Shown here in pieces: positions 41,135 through 51,822 of a DNA stretch of 64,000 nt (its first letter is position 1; the number at the start of each line of letters is the position of its first letter). This DNA comes from Streptomyces sp. BHT-5-2 (lineage in GTDB: Bacteria > Actinomycetota > Actinomycetes > Streptomycetales > Streptomycetaceae). The stretch is from positions 3,410,001 through 3,474,000 of the forward strand of contig NZ_CP081496.1 in NCBI RefSeq assembly GCF_019774615.1, in the 5' to 3' direction. Position numbers and translations under genes: made by a program. The notes under the pieces were generated by a model, which had not been told where the DNA came from, searched no databases, and saw nothing but the letters and a program-made list of their open reading frames with translations.

Positions 41135-41340
41135 CGGGTGGCCCCGGCAGTCCGCACCGAACGCGGTCGCAGGTCGGTCCAGGACGCCTCGATCCAGGCC
41201 AGGCAGGTGGCCCTGTCGGCGCGGGGGTGTACCTCGCGCCAGCCTTCCGGAACGGCGATGTGGGAGAGCCAGAGGCTGTACTGGTCTTCGTCGTTGGCAA
41301 GGACGAGGAAGGTGCCGTCGGGGTCGTCGAAGGGGTTCAT
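41131..41340 (-). CDS. MbtH-like NRPS accessory protein
   Basis: 69 residues from ATG 41340, preceded by GAGGAGC. The full MbtH signature is present: [20 protein letters not shown], then [20 protein letters not shown] and [16 protein letters not shown], with the conserved Trp residues. MbtH proteins bind adenylation domains and are often needed for their solubility and activity. It lies between the NRPS (about 105 nt upstream) and the formyltransferase (4-nt overlap). Upstream in-frame codons were rejected as the family begins MNPFDD. Confidence 0.95.
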   Translation of the reverse strand: MNPFDDPDGTFLVLANDEDQYSLWLSHIAVPEGWREVHPRADRATCLAWIEASWTDLRPRSVRTAGATR

Positions 41341-41412
41341 CGGGGCTCCTCGGATGGCGGCGGGGTGCGCCGCCGGGGGGTGCTGCGGTCGGGTCGAGAA
41401 AGCGGGTGCGGT

Positions 41413-41438
41413 GGTCCCGGCCGCGGGGGGCCGGGACC
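41413..41438. terminator. Hairpin between NRPS and MbtH genes
   Basis: GGTCCCGGCC (41413-41422) pairs with GGCCGGGACC (41429-41438) around a 6-base loop. It could attenuate read-through from the NRPS into MbtH and formyltransferase, or stabilise the transcript. Confidence 0.5.
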
Positions 41439-41446
41439 GGCAGCGG

Positions 41447-44400
41447 TCAGCTGGTCGCGGGCGCGGGGGCATCGCCCGGTACGGCCGATGCGGTGTCCGG
41501 GGCTGGTGCGAGCGTGGCGGCCAGGGCAGCCGGGGTGGCCCGTTGCATCACCTGGGCCAGGGTGGCTGCGGGGTTGAGGTGTTCCCGCAGGCGCTGGAGC
41601 AGCCGGGCTGCGAGCAGTGAATGCCCGCCCAGGTGGAAGAAGTTATCGTCCACAGCGACCCGTTCCAGGCCCAGGACGTCGGCGAACGCCTCGGTCACCA
41701 CAAGCTCGGCCGGTGTGCGCGGCTCCCGCGTCCCGGCCGGCCCGCGCTCGGGTTCGGGCAGGGCCCGGCGATCCACCTTGCCGTTGACGGTCAGCGGCAT
41801 GCACGGCAGCACCATCACCCGGGCGGGCAGCATGAAGTCCGGGAGTACCTGGGCCAGCGCATCCCGCAGAGCGGCACCCTCCAACGGACCGCCGGCCTCC
41901 GGCGAACCCACCGCGTAGCCGGTCAACTCCTTGCCGCCGCGTCCGTCCGGTCCTGCCACCACGGCGGCCTGCACCACACCGGGCAGGGCGGCCAGGGCGG
42001 CCCGCACCTCGTCCGGCTCGATCCGGTGCCCGCGGATCTTGACCTGGTCGTCGTTGCGCCCGGCGAATTCCAACGTGCCGTCCGGGAGTCTGCGGGCCAG
42101 GTCGCCGGTGCGGTACATCCGTGAACCGGGTGGCCCCCAGGGGTCGGCGACGAACCGTGCGGAGGTCAGCCCCGGGCGGCCCAGGTAGCCACGGGCCACC
42201 TGGTCACCCGCCAGATAGAGCTCGCCGGGCAACCCGTCGGGGACCGGACGCAACCCCGCGTCCAGCAGCATCACCCGGGAGCCGGGCACCGGGTCGCCGA
42301 TGCCGGGCCGCGCGGGCCAGTGGGCCGGCTCCCCGGTGACCTCTCCCGCGGTCACCACGTGCGTCTCTGCCGGGCCGTAGTGGTTGTGCAGGCGCTTGCC
42401 GCTGCGCGCGCACAACGCACGCAGCGGCGATCCGACCACGAGTGCCTCACCGGCCTGTACCAGATGCCGCAGATCGGGCAGCAGCTCCCGCTCTCCGTCG
42501 GCGAACTCGCACAGTGCCGCCAGCACGGGTGTAGGGGCGAACAGCTCGGTAACCCGGTGGGTCCGCAGCCAGGCGACCCAGGCGGCGGCGTCGGCGCGGG
42601 TGTCCGCGTCAGGCACCGCCAGAGTCCGCCCCGTGCACAGCGAGGTGAGGACTTCCTGGGTGGCGACGTCGAACGCCATCGAGGTGAACTGGGCTGTAAC
42701 CGCGCCCGGTTCGGCCGGGAAGCGCTGCTCGTGCCAGTCCACCAGTCGGTCCATGGCGGCGCCGGGCATCACTACCGCCTTCGGCATTCCCTGTGTCCCG
42801 GAGGTGTGCACCACGTAGGCCGGGTGGCCGGGCAGCCGGGCGGGACGGACACGGCGGTCGGCGGGCAGTGGCTCGGGGGACACATGACGTGCCTCCAGTG
42901 GCATCCGGGGCACGGCGGAGACCAGCGCCAGGGCCTCGTCGAACTCCTGATGTTGTACGAGCAGGGCGGGGCGTCCTTCGGCGGCCAGCGCCGCCACGCG
43001 TGGTGCGGGGTGGCGCGGGTCCAGCCACAGATAGGCGGCACCGGCCTTGAGTACCGCCAGCATCGCCGCCACCGCGTCGCGGCCGCGCCGCAGGCACAGG
43101 GCCACCACGTCCTCGGCGCCCACGCCCCGGGCGGCCAGCTCTGCGGCCAGCCGGTCCGAGGCCGCGTCCAGGCCCCGGTAGTCCAGCACCCCACCACCGT
43201 CCACCACGGCCGCCCGTCCAGGTGCCATCCTCACCTGCGCAGCGAACCGCTCCAGCACCGGCACCGCGGCGGGCAGCCGCTCCGGTGCCTGCGGCCGGGC
43301 CGGCGCGATTGCGGGGCCGACCGGGTGGGCGGCGGGCACGGACAGATCCGCGGCCAGCGCGTCCAGCGCCTCGACGAACCGGGTACCGACCTCCCGGGCA
43401 CCGGCTTCGCCGAGCCTTCCCGGCTGGTACTGGACCCGGACGGTGATCTGCTCACCGGGCGAGACCAGCACGCACAGCGGATAGTGCGTGCCGTTCTCCA
43501 CCCGGCTGGACGTCACCCGCAGGTCTGTGCCCCACTGGGTGGCGAAGGCGTCGGTGTAGGTCTCCAGCACGACGACGGTGTCGAAGAGCTCGCGCAGCCC
43601 GACGGCACGGATGATCTCCGCCAGGCCCAGATGCTGGGAGGGCATCATCTCGGTCCGCTGCTCCTGAAGTGCCGTCAGGAGGCCGCCCCGGTCGCCGGCC
43701 GTGGAGGTGTCCACCCGTACCGGCACCGCGTTGTTCATCAGTCCGACCATGGACTCGACGCCGGGCAGATGGGGTGGACGGTCGGCGACTACCGTGCCGA
43801 ACACCACATCGGTGCGGCCGGTCAGCTGGGCCAGCACCAGCGCCCAGGCACCCAGGACCAGAGTGTTGAGGGAGAGTGCCCGTTCGCGTGCCTGAGCCCG
43901 CAGGGCGGTCGTACGCTCGGCCGGCAGCTCCAGCAGCACCGTGTGCGGACGGTCCTGCTCCGCGCTTCCCGGGGAGGTCAACAGCGTCGGCTCGGTCACA
44001 CCGTCGAGCAGAGCCTGCCAGTGTTTGCCCGCCAACGCCACGTCCTGGCCGGCGACGTGGCGCAGGTAGGCGAGCGCGGACGGCCGGTCGGCGGGCCTCG
44101 GCACGGCACCCGAGGCGGCCTGGCCGTACAGGGCCGCCAGGTCGTCCAGGACCACCTGCATCGACCAGCCGTCCATGAGGATGTGGTGGTAGCTCAGCAA
44201 CAGTCGCACGCGGTCGTCGCCCAAGCGCAGCAGCACGGCCCGCAGCAGCGGCGGCGCGGCCAGATCGAACGGCTCGTCCCGGTCCCTGCGGGTCTCCTCG
44301 TCGGCGGCCCGCTCCCGATCCGCCTCGGGCAGCCGCGACAGGTCGATCTCCCTCAGTGGGACCTCGACCGTCTCGGGCACGGTCTGTACCGCCCGGCCGC

Positions 44401-47400
44401 GGCAGTCCCAGCGGAACCTGGCCCGCAGCGCCGGGTGCTGAGCGGTGAGCGCGGACAGCGCCGTGCGCAGCGCGGCCGTGTCCACCGGTCCATCGAGCTC
44501 GAGAACGGTCTGGACGTGGTACGGGTCGGCAGTGCCCTCGCCGCGGTGGGCGTGGTAGAGGAGTCCCTCCTGGAGCGGGGAGCAGGGCCACTGTTCCTCC
44601 TTGCGCTGCGCGGGCACAGCCGGCGCACCGACCCGTTCCCTCGCACCACCGTCCGCCGCGCGGGCCAGCGCGGCCAGTACACCGGCCCACTCCGCTGCCA
44701 GTCCCGCCGCGTCGCTGCTGTCCACCAGCCGCGCCGACCAGCGCCAGAGCGCGGTGAGCATGGGCTCCCCGGTGCGCTCGTCGACGACGGCGTTGATCTC
44801 CAGCGGGTGGGACAACGGCTGCCGGGCGGCACGGTGGATACCCAGCACCGGTGCCTCGGCGGCGTACGGCCAAGGGTCGCGGCCCGGAACGGCGTAGCGG
44901 CCCAGGTAGTTGAAGAGCACCGGTCGGCCCGGCGCGGCGGACAGCAGACCGGCAGCCTGCGGGTGCAGGTGGCGCAGCAGCCCGTACGACGCGCGGTCCT
45001 GTGGCACCTGCTGCCACTGCCGCCGGATCGCGCGTACGGCATCGGCCAGGGCCGCATCCTCCGCACCGGGGTCCGTCGCAGCGCTGGCCGCCTGCCAGGG
45101 GCACTCAAGGCGGACCGGGAACATGCACGTGAACCAGCCGACCGTGGCGGAGACATCGATGGACGAATCGGCCGCCACGGTGTCCCGGCCGTGCCCCTCG
45201 GTGTCCAGGACCAGCGTCCGGGAGCCGCCACGCCGGGCCGCGGCCACCGTCAGCGCGGCCAGCAACAGCTCCTGCGTGGTGGCACCGAAGTACGCCGGGG
45301 CGGTGGTGAGCAAGGCCCGACCGACCTCGGGAGGAAGTACCGACTCCAGAGTGCGGGACGTACCGATGGTGTCCAGCTCCGGAATCAGCGGCCCACCGGC
45401 GGGCCACGGCATGACTGACGGGGCTGTTGCCACCTGCCAGTGCGGCAGCGTCGCCAGCACCTCGGCACTGTCGGCCCGTGCGTTGTGCGCCTGCACCCAG
45501 CGGCGGTAGGCAGTGGCCGACCCCCAGGCGCCCAGTGTGCGCGGGTCCTCGGCGGCCCGCGCCAGGTCCTGCATCAGCACCTGCCAGGAGACCCCGTCGA
45601 CCACCAGATGGTGCACGACCAGCAGTAGGCGGCCCGGTCGCCCGGGGCCCGCGTCCCACCACACCGCGCGCAGCGTCCGCCCGGCGGGCAGGTCCAGCGA
45701 CCGCATGGCGCGCCCCACCGCCTCCTGGACCGCGCGCGACGATGGAGCGCCCGGCGACTCCCGCACATCCACCACGTCCAGTAGCCCGGCCGCGTCCACC
45801 TCGCCCGGCGGCAGCACCTCGGGCTGCCACACGGCCTCGGTGGACGGGTCGGGCAGCCGGGTGCGCAGGGCGTCGTGCCGGTCGAGCACCGTCTGCAGGG
45901 CGCCTAGGAGTGCCTCGGGTTCCAGGCCGGGCGGCGTCTCTACCAGCACCGACTGGACGAACTCGGCCACCCCCGCCCCCTGTTCGCGCAGCCACAGCGC
46001 GATCGGCGGCAGGCCGAGGCTGCCGGTGGCCGACTGGTGCAGCAGGTCCGCGACCGGAGCCGTCACCTGAGCGGCGGCGGCCAGGGCGCCGGGGGTGCGC
46101 AGCCTGAAGACGTCCTGCGAGCTGATGGCCACGTTCTCCCGGCGTACCCGGCTGACCAGGCGCATCGCGGTGATGCTGTCGCCGCCGAGCGCGAAGAAAT
46201 CGTCGTCGGTACCCACACCCGGCAGGCCCAGCAGCTCCGCGAAGGCCGCGCACAGCGCCCGCTCGGCCGGCGTGTGCGGTAGGCCCACACCACCTCGCGC
46301 GGCCGCGGGCGCGGGCAGCGCCGCCAGGTCCACCTTGCCGTTCACGGTCAGCGGGATCTCGTCGATCAGGATCACGGTCGCGGGCACCAGGTATTCCGGC
46401 AGCACCTGGCTCAGCCGGGAGCACAGGCCCTCCCCGGTGACGCCGGTCGCGCCACGTTCGGGAACCGCATAGCCGACCAGCCGCCCGTCCCTCGCCACCA
46501 CGACCGCCTGCGCCACCCCGGCCAGGGCAGCCAGGGCGGCACGTGCCTCGCCCGGCTCGACCCGGTGGCCGCGGATCTTGACCTGGTCGTCGTCGCGTCC
46601 CAGGTACTCCAGTACGCCGTCGGCCCCCCGCACAGCACGGTCACCGGTGCGGTACATGCGGGCACCGGCCGGGCCGCACGGGTCGGCGACGAAACGTTCC
46701 GCGGTCAGGCCGGGCCGGCCCAGGTAACCGCGGGCGACCTGCTCTCCCGCCACGTACACCTCACCGGGCTCGCCAGCGGGAACCTCGGCCAGATCGGGAC
46801 CGAGCAGTCGCACGGCGACCCCCGGCAGCCCGGTACCGATCGGCACCCGGCCGACAGGCACCGGCTCCCCGGGCAACACCAGGTGGAGCGTGGTGAACGT
46901 GGTGCACTCCGTCGGGCCATAACCGTTGCCGAGCACCACCTCCGGGCACACGGCACGGACCTGCGCGAACGCCTGCGGGTCGACGGCCTCACCGCCGGCG
47001 AGCACCGTGTGCAGCCCGCGCAGCGCGCCCGGGTCGTCGGCGGCGATCTGGGCGAACCAGGCGGCAGTGAGGAAGATCCCGGTGACTCCGTGCGCAGCGA
47101 CCAGGGCGGCCAGCCTGTGCGCGTCCACCCGGTCATCGGCGGGAACGACCACGGTGCCGCCCCGGGTGAGCGACGGCCACAGGTCGTGGCTGAGCGCGTC
47201 GAAGCCCAGCGCCGAGAGCAGCGCGGTGACCCGGTGACCGGGCCCATCCCAGTGCGGGGCGGCGGCGAAGCGCCCCAGGTTGCGGTGGGTGACCTGGACA
47301 CCCTTGGGGCAGCCGGTCGACCCCGAGGTGTAGAACACACAGGCCACACGGTCGAGTTCACCGTCCGGGCCAGCCGGGGCCAGGATCGGCGTCATGTCGG

Positions 47401-47845
47401 GGACCACCCCGGGTGAAGCGGGCACGGCAACGGGCAGCGGACCACCCGGGTGAGCCGGCGCCTCGGCGGGGACGAGCACCGCCACGCATCCCGCGTCGGC
47501 CTCAATAGCCAACAGCCGCTCAGCCGGCGTACGCGGATCCAGGACCACCGCGGCGGCACCGGTCTCGAAGACCGCGAGCAACGAGACGATCAGCCGCGCC
47601 GAGCGCGGCAGCCGCAGCGAAACCGCCGTCCCCGGGCCGACGTCGACCTCGCGCAGCCGAAACGCCAATTCCGCAGCCCAGGAACACAGTTCGCGGTACG
47701 ACCAACTCCTGCCTCCCTCTTCCACGACCGCGGGCCCATCCGGCTCGCGGTGTGCGGCGGATGCGACGGCCCGGTGCACAGGCAGAAGGGCACTGCTATC
47801 GCCAACTGGGTAGTCAGGTACCCACGCCGCTGCTGAAGAGATCAT
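41447..47845 (-). CDS. Two-module NRPS: A1-PCP-E-C-A2-PCP, no thioesterase
   Basis: 2132 residues from ATG 47845 (an upstream extension to 47914 lacks a ribosome site). Approximate domains: A1 30-505 ([19 protein letters not shown]); PCP1 near 550 ([14 protein letters not shown]); epimerase 600-1070 ([30 protein letters not shown]); condensation 1080-1510 (HHILMDGWS); A2 1530-2020 ([14 protein letters not shown]); PCP2 near 2070 ([14 protein letters not shown]). There is no initial C domain, so module 1 loads the first residue, and none for release. Reading specificity positions by eye gives DAHFLGGTFK for A1 (aliphatic-like, weak) and DVQFVAHVVK for A2, very close to known proline codes (DVQLIAHVVK). 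Inference: D-aminoacyl-L-proline, perhaps N-formylated. Confidence 0.93.
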   Translation of the reverse strand: MISSAAAWVPDYPVGDSSALLPVHRAVASAAHREPDGPAVVEEGGRSWSYRELCSWAAELAFRLREVDVGPGTAVSLRLPRSARLIVSLLAVFETGAAAVVLDPRTPAERLLAIEADAGCVAVLVPAEAPAHPGGPLPVAVPASPGVVPDMTPILAPAGPDGELDRVACVFYTSGSTGCPKGVQVTHRNLGRFAAAPHWDGPGHRVTALLSALGFDALSHDLWPSLTRGGTVVVPADDRVDAHRLAALVAAHGVTGIFLTAAWFAQIAADDPGALRGLHTVLAGGEAVDPQAFAQVRAVCPEVVLGNGYGPTECTTFTTLHLVLPGEPVPVGRVPIGTGLPGVAVRLLGPDLAEVPAGEPGEVYVAGEQVARGYLGRPGLTAERFVADPCGPAGARMYRTGDRAVRGADGVLEYLGRDDDQVKIRGHRVEPGEARAALAALAGVAQAVVVARDGRLVGYAVPERGATGVTGEGLCSRLSQVLPEYLVPATVILIDEIPLTVNGKVDLAALPAPAAARGGVGLPHTPAERALCAAFAELLGLPGVGTDDDFFALGGDSITAMRLVSRVRRENVAISSQDVFRLRTPGALAAAAQVTAPVADLLHQSATGSLGLPPIALWLREQGAGVAEFVQSVLVETPPGLEPEALLGALQTVLDRHDALRTRLPDPSTEAVWQPEVLPPGEVDAAGLLDVVDVRESPGAPSSRAVQEAVGRAMRSLDLPAGRTLRAVWWDAGPGRPGRLLLVVHHLVVDGVSWQVLMQDLARAAEDPRTLGAWGSATAYRRWVQAHNARADSAEVLATLPHWQVATAPSVMPWPAGGPLIPELDTIGTSRTLESVLPPEVGRALLTTAPAYFGATTQELLLAALTVAAARRGGSRTLVLDTEGHGRDTVAADSSIDVSATVGWFTCMFPVRLECPWQAASAATDPGAEDAALADAVRAIRRQWQQVPQDRASYGLLRHLHPQAAGLLSAAPGRPVLFNYLGRYAVPGRDPWPYAAEAPVLGIHRAARQPLSHPLEINAVVDERTGEPMLTALWRWSARLVDSSDAAGLAAEWAGVLAALARAADGGARERVGAPAVPAQRKEEQWPCSPLQEGLLYHAHRGEGTADPYHVQTVLELDGPVDTAALRTALSALTAQHPALRARFRWDCRGRAVQTVPETVEVPLREIDLSRLPEADRERAADEETRRDRDEPFDLAAPPLLRAVLLRLGDDRVRLLLSYHHILMDGWSMQVVLDDLAALYGQAASGAVPRPADRPSALAYLRHVAGQDVALAGKHWQALLDGVTEPTLLTSPGSAEQDRPHTVLLELPAERTTALRAQARERALSLNTLVLGAWALVLAQLTGRTDVVFGTVVADRPPHLPGVESMVGLMNNAVPVRVDTSTAGDRGGLLTALQEQRTEMMPSQHLGLAEIIRAVGLRELFDTVVVLETYTDAFATQWGTDLRVTSSRVENGTHYPLCVLVSPGEQITVRVQYQPGRLGEAGAREVGTRFVEALDALAADLSVPAAHPVGPAIAPARPQAPERLPAAVPVLERFAAQVRMAPGRAAVVDGGGVLDYRGLDAASDRLAAELAARGVGAEDVVALCLRRGRDAVAAMLAVLKAGAAYLWLDPRHPAPRVAALAAEGRPALLVQHQEFDEALALVSAVPRMPLEARHVSPEPLPADRRVRPARLPGHPAYVVHTSGTQGMPKAVVMPGAAMDRLVDWHEQRFPAEPGAVTAQFTSMAFDVATQEVLTSLCTGRTLAVPDADTRADAAAWVAWLRTHRVTELFAPTPVLAALCEFADGERELLPDLRHLVQAGEALVVGSPLRALCARSGKRLHNHYGPAETHVVTAGEVTGEPAHWPARPGIGDPVPGSRVMLLDAGLRPVPDGLPGELYLAGDQVARGYLGRPGLTSARFVADPWGPPGSRMYRTGDLARRLPDGTLEFAGRNDDQVKIRGHRIEPDEVRAALAALPGVVQAAVVAGPDGRGGKELTGYAVGSPEAGGPLEGAALRDALAQVLPDFMLPARVMVLPCMPLTVNGKVDRRALPEPERGPAGTREPRTPAELVVTEAFADVLGLERVAVDDNFFHLGGHSLLAARLLQRLREHLNPAATLAQVMQRATPAALAATLAPAPDTASAVPGDAPAPATS

Positions 47846-47929
47846 GAGAGATATCCAAGCGGCGCCCCAGGACCCACCCCGCGGCCCATCACCCGGATGG
47901 AGTATCGCGACCACCCGATCGAGAAGCAG

Positions 47930-47955
47930 GTTTCACGAGCGGTCGCTCGTGAAAC
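47930..47955. promoter_or_regulatory. Operator-like perfect palindrome upstream of the NRPS
   Basis: GTTTCACGAGCG (47930-47941), a two-base centre GT, and the exact inverse CGCTCGTGAAAC (47944-47955). It sits about 85 bases ahead of the NRPS start, where a repressor site would act. The AT-rich outer ends fit a dimeric regulator site better than a terminator. No cognate regulator gene lies adjacent. Confidence 0.65.
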
Positions 47956-48034
47956 ACCTGGCCGACCGGCGGTCCACCTGCATCGACCGTGCTTCATGAG
48001 TCCTGGCAAGCGACTCGATGTCTGAAAAGCCCTC

Positions 48035-48400
48035 ATGAAACAGTCCGGGGTCGTAAGCGATGACTTCAAGCACGTGGAATCTCGCGACTGCCCGATGTCC
48101 ACCTGTGCCGCCCCCGCAGGCTCGCCGTGCCGGACAGGCAAGGGCAAGGTGACCATCCAGCACCACACCGCCCGCTTCCGCCTCGTGCCCCAACTCACCA
48201 AGGCGCCCAACGTGCCGACCCCGGCCGTGCGCAAGCCGGGCTCGCCGTGGACCGAGCCACCCCGGCCCACGAGCGCCGGCGCCCAGCCGGTCGGGCAAGT
48301 CCATCTCGGGTACGCCCGCGTCTCGACTACTCGACAGTCCCTGGACGCGCAGCCGGACTCCCCCGCCGAGGCCCGGCGGGCACCCCAGCAGGGGTTCGCT
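48035..48400 (+). pseudogene. Serine resolvase/invertase, N-terminal fragment
   Basis: The frame holds a Cys/His segment CAAPAGSPCRTGKGKVTIQH and NVPTPAVRKPGSPWTE, a preface found on several Streptomyces resolvases, then VHLGYARVSTTRQSLDAQPD, the catalytic-Ser region of serine recombinases (YARVST). After about 48400 the homology ends; the rest of the catalytic domain and the HTH are gone. Confidence 0.7.
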
Positions 48401-48612
48401 CTGCGCATCTCACACACCAGGGCCTCGGCCTCACCTGAGCGAAGCCGCACTCGTCACGACCGTCCGCGCCTTCCCGGAAGCCCATGCGCGGAGGGGAGGG
48501 GCAGTGCGCTGAGGCGAGACAAAGCCGGCAAGGGCCGCCGCCAGTTCGGCGGGCTCCTGGATCAGGCCGTCGGCAGCCAAGACCATGCAACGTCAGCTCA
48601 TGCAATCTCGCC

Positions 48613-48939
48613 ATGGCCCAGAAGGTTGTAACCATCTACACAGATGACCTCACGGGTGAAGAATCCTCGGAGGCCACCACCCACATCTTCAGCCTTGACG
48701 GTGTGCAGTACGAGATTGATCTGGCTCCTGACGGCAACGACCAACTGCTCGAGGCCGTCGCCCCGTTCATGAAGGCCGGGCGAAAGACCGGAAGGACCCG
48801 CAAGGCCCACAGGGCCACTCCCGCCAGTCGTGACGACGGCGCCGCAATTCGCGCATGGGCCAAGGACGCCGGCTACACCGTTCCCGACCGCGGGCGCGTG
48901 CCGGCCGAGGTCCGCGAAGCATACGCCGAGGCCCACTGA
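48613..48939 (+). CDS. lsr2: Lsr2 nucleoid-associated xenogeneic silencer
   Basis: 108 residues from ATG 48613. The N-terminal dimerisation domain reads AQKVVTIYTDDLTGEESSEA and FSLDGVQYEIDLAPDGNDQL; the C-terminal DNA-binding domain contains AAIRAWAKDAGYTVPDRGRV (with the RGR AT-hook-like contact) and ends EVREAYAEAH. Lsr2 is the actinobacterial H-NS analogue that coats AT-rich foreign DNA. No canonical ribosome site precedes the ATG. Actinomycetes usually carry a core copy plus extra copies; this one sits within an island, so it may be a mobile or accessory paralogue. Confidence 0.95.
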   Translation: MAQKVVTIYTDDLTGEESSEATTHIFSLDGVQYEIDLAPDGNDQLLEAVAPFMKAGRKTGRTRKAHRATPASRDDGAAIRAWAKDAGYTVPDRGRVPAEVREAYAEAH

Positions 48940-49306
48940 CCTTCGCCTCGCGACCGGTCGACATCCTGTCCGGACCGGCAGCGTACGGACGACGCAGGCC
49001 AGCGGGTCAGGTGCCGCCCACTGCTCTCCCCGCCGACGGCCGTCCCATCACGGGCACGGCCATCACGGCCGAGGCGGCCAAGGAGCTGCTGGTACAGCTG
49101 AGGCCGGCTGCTGACCACGTGCAGCGCCCGCACGGCCCGCCCACCCCATGAGCCCCCGAAAGCCGCTCCGTGCGCTTCCGGGCGGTTCTGTAACAACCGG
49201 CCGACAGTCCACCGATATGTGCCGGTGCATGGAACGCTGATGGGCCCCTGGTCATGTTCCTCGGTGAGGCCGCCAACGGCCCATACACCGTCTGTGAGGA
49301 ACTCCC
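48940..49306. other. Gene-poor stretch between Lsr2 and a secreted protein
   Basis: About 370 bases. A rightward frame reads PTALPADGRPITGTAITAEA and AKELLVQLRPAADHV, which looks protein-like and stops at 49151, but no start or ribosome site is convincing. The right part should carry the promoter of the secreted protein at 49307. Confidence 0.35.
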
Positions 49307-49711
49307 ATGAACCGTGCACTTCGCTACGCCACCGTCGGTGCCCTCGCCGCCTCCCTGCTCGCCGGCGGCTCGGCCGCCGCCTTCGCCGCACCGCAGGACC
49401 TGCACGCCGCCAAGCCGACCGCCGCGCCGGCCGCCGCCTCGCTGACCGCCAAGGCCAGCGCGACCACGGTCAAGGCATGGCAGCAGTTCCAGATCTCCGG
49501 CACCGCCGTCGGCAAAGGCACCGAGGGCGACAGCAGCGTCACCGTCCAGCAGAAGCAGGGAAAGAAGTGGGTGTCGCTGCCCGCCAAGGCACCGATCAAC
49601 GACCGCGGTGCCTACTCGGTCCGGGTCAAGCTCGGCCACAAGGGCGTCAACCAGCTCCGGATAGTCTCCGAGAGCGGCGAGTCGCCGGTGATCAAGGTCA
49701 CCGTCCGCTGA
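49307..49711 (+). CDS. Secreted hypothetical protein, 134 residues
   Basis: From ATG 49307. Signal peptide: RYATVGALAASLLAGGSAAA with cleavage after FAAP. The mature part, after an Ala/Pro/Lys-rich segment, forms an Ig/bacterial-surface-like beta domain: TTVKAWQQFQISGTAVGKGT, GDSSVTVQQKQGKKWVSLPA and GAYSVRVKLGHKGVNQLRIV. This resembles single-domain surface or spore-coat-associated proteins common in Streptomyces. It is probably monocistronic. Confidence 0.7.
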   Translation: MNRALRYATVGALAASLLAGGSAAAFAAPQDLHAAKPTAAPAAASLTAKASATTVKAWQQFQISGTAVGKGTEGDSSVTVQQKQGKKWVSLPAKAPINDRGAYSVRVKLGHKGVNQLRIVSESGESPVIKVTVR

Positions 49712-49953
49712 CCTGATCGCGGCCAGTCAGGGCGCGCCCTAGGACACACGTCACTTCACGGATGAACCTCGCTTACCGAGGGATGCCACCCTAGGGCGTC
49801 ACCCACGAGATTGCGGACGGTCGTCCACACCGCGGCGAGGCCGAACACCACGGCATTGCCGCGAGCCGTCAGCTGCGATCGGCACGCCCGGGTTGGGGGT
49901 GACGGCCCTTTCGGCACCCGGTATGCATGCGGTCGAACGCTGGCTCAGTCGTC

Positions 49954-50547
49954 TCAGTCGTCGGCGGCGACCAGGAGGGCGAGGATGCCGAGGCGGCGGT
50001 CGATGAGCACGAGTTCATGGAACTCGATGTGGATGGGGCCGTAGTCGTGGTGCGCGTCCTCGGGGAGGGCTCCGAGTGCGTACCGGCTGGTCGCCTGGCG
50101 GATCGGGGTGTAGACCGCCTCTTGAAGCCTCGCGTTCAGGTCTGGGGGAAGTGGGGCACCGCTGGTGGCCCACGTGCAAATCGTGCCGGTCGCGCTCGAC
50201 TCGTCGACCGCCGCATATGTGCCGGGAGTGATCCGATCCGCCCACCACTGACCATGGCGCGGTTCGAGCCAGACGCCGGCCCCGTCGTAGGTGTCCCGGA
50301 ACTCCGGGTGGGCGATCAAGGCGGTCAGCAAGTCCTGGTCGGTCGGCGAGCCGGAGGGTAGGTGGAAACGCTTGATGTGAACCCATCGGTATCCGTGGCC
50401 CCGCCCGTCCGGGAAGTCGAAGTTCTTGAAGTTGATGAAGGGGCTGTCCCAGTGAGTGAGCGCATGGTGCATACCGATCAGGATCACCCAGGGCCCCGGG
50501 CGGCCAAAATCGCAGATGAGGCGCACCTTCACGGCCTTCAGGGCCAA
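49954..50547 (-). CDS. Hypothetical protein, about 197 residues
   Basis: The frame from 50547 (GTG 50532 or ATG near 50472 are alternatives) gives well-formed sequence: HHALTHWDSPFINFKNFDFP, YRWVHIKRFHLPSGSPTDQD, GVWLEPRHGQWWADRITPGT and YGPIHIEFHELVLIDRRLGI. There is no signal peptide. I recognise no family. The region 49712-49953 beyond its stop shows no gene. Confidence 0.55.
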   Translation of the reverse strand: MALKAVKVRLICDFGRPGPWVILIGMHHALTHWDSPFINFKNFDFPDGRGHGYRWVHIKRFHLPSGSPTDQDLLTALIAHPEFRDTYDGAGVWLEPRHGQWWADRITPGTYAAVDESSATGTICTWATSGAPLPPDLNARLQEAVYTPIRQATSRYALGALPEDAHHDYGPIHIEFHELVLIDRRLGILALLVAADD

Positions 50548-50684
50548 CCACGACGCTCACCCGGGCCAACTGTGGTCGACAGCGCAGAGGAAGAGCGTTC
50601 CCTGCGGTGTCCACAGTCTGGAGAATGCCTGATGGAGAGACCAGTGACGTCCCGTCACGGCTGCCATGCGAGGGGGCGTTCCTG

Positions 50685-51100
50685 ATGCCGCAAGACGCCG
50701 TGTTCTTCATGCCTTGTCCGCGCCGGTCGCACCCGGACGGGGATGCTGCGCTGGAGCGCAACGTCCGGTGGGCCCGCGGGCTGGGCTCCTGCCGGTCGAC
50801 AGTGCTGTCGAGCTGTACGTTTTCAGCGAGGGGGCGCGGTTCGGCCCGGAGTTCTGTCCGGAGGCCGGTGACGATGTCGATCTGCTGACCGACGCGATGA
50901 CGTTCTTCTTCATTCTCGATGACTTCTTCGACACCCCGTCCGGACAGCCCGCGGACGAGGCCGTGGCCGCTGCTCTGGAGATGGCCGACCTGCTGGGCAA
51001 CCTTCGGCACGTCCTGCGTGGAGGAGCCCCGGTGATTGTCGTGGCCTTCGCGGACCTGTGGAAGCGCATGTGTAAGGGCCAGTCGGCGACCTGGCGCCAG
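50685..51100 (+). pseudogene. Class I terpene synthase, truncated and frameshifted
   Basis: ATG 50685 follows GAGGGGGCG and reads MPQDAVFFMPCPRRSHPDGD and ERNVRWARGLG; after a one-base shift near 50790 it continues VDSAVELYVFSEGARFGPEF and LLTDAMTFFFILDDFFDTPS, then FADLWKRMCKGQSATWRQ to 51100. DDFFD is the metal-binding Asp-rich motif of class I terpene cyclases. The NSE motif and C-terminal two thirds are missing because the sequence switches abruptly to an inverted Tn3-transposase fragment. Confidence 0.8.
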
Positions 51101-51720
51101 CACACACATCACGTACGCATCCCGGTCCACCGCGCCCTGCGGCGGATCGGGGTTGGCGTGCACCGCCTTGCGCCACACGGACGGCACGAGCTTGTCGTCC
51201 ACCTCGCGCGGCAGTAGCGACTTGACGCCCGCCTTCCGCCGCGCCAGCGCCGGAAGGCCGCGGCCCTCGGCCAGGACCCGCTTGCCGGCGCTCGCCGCGT
51301 CCAGCGCCTTGACTCGCCCAGCAGCGACAGGAACGGGCGCACCGTCGCATACCGGGTCGCGAGCGCGGCCCGCAGGGCGACCTCGACCCAGTCCTCGTCC
51401 TCGTCCTCGGGCACCAGCGAGACCATCGTGGGGGCCGCCGTCAGCACGGCGGCGCGCGGGGCGACTTCCTCCACCGTCGCCCACAGCGTGGCCACGTCCA
51501 GGTCCGCGCCGTGCTCCTCGGCCAGTTCCAGTTCCTCGAACACCATCTTCGCTGCCCGCGCGAGCGTGCGCGACGCCGTCTCCAGCTGCGGCAGCGTGGA
51601 CAGCCGCTCCTTCTCCGTCTTCCGCTTCGCCGTGCCCAGCGACCGGGTGGCCATCAGGAGGCGCATGGTCTTCCGCCTCCACTCGAACCACAGCGCCTCA
51701 CAGCGCAACCAAGATCCCCG
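51101..51720 (-). pseudogene. Tn3-family transposase fragment, frameshifted
   Basis: Leftward frames read RCEALWFEWRRKTMRLLMAT, KTEKERLSTLPQLETASRTL and RYATVRPFLSLLGES; after a shift near 51310 they continue KAGVKSLLPREVDDKLVPSV and AVDRDAYVMCVL up to the junction with the terpene synthase at about 51100. The LPREV..K.VP..WRKAV and VDRDAY.VCVL strings are as in large Tn3-type TnpA proteins. Family assignment is moderately sure; ends were not found. Confidence 0.55.
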
Positions 51721-51822
51721 ACAGAGTCAAGCTGAGCTTGTGCTGCTCCTGCATCCGGCCTCCGGCAACCGGGCCCGGGGCAGCGGCGCATCCCGACCGC
51801 ATGGCATGCGTGATCCGGCGTG

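Noticed and set aside
42320..45418. A 1032-codon rightward open frame antisense to the NRPS
   Set aside because: It is a shadow of the high-GC NRPS frame: Gly/Arg/His/Gln-rich, no domain, no ribosome site. The opposite strand holds clear A, E, C and PCP motifs.
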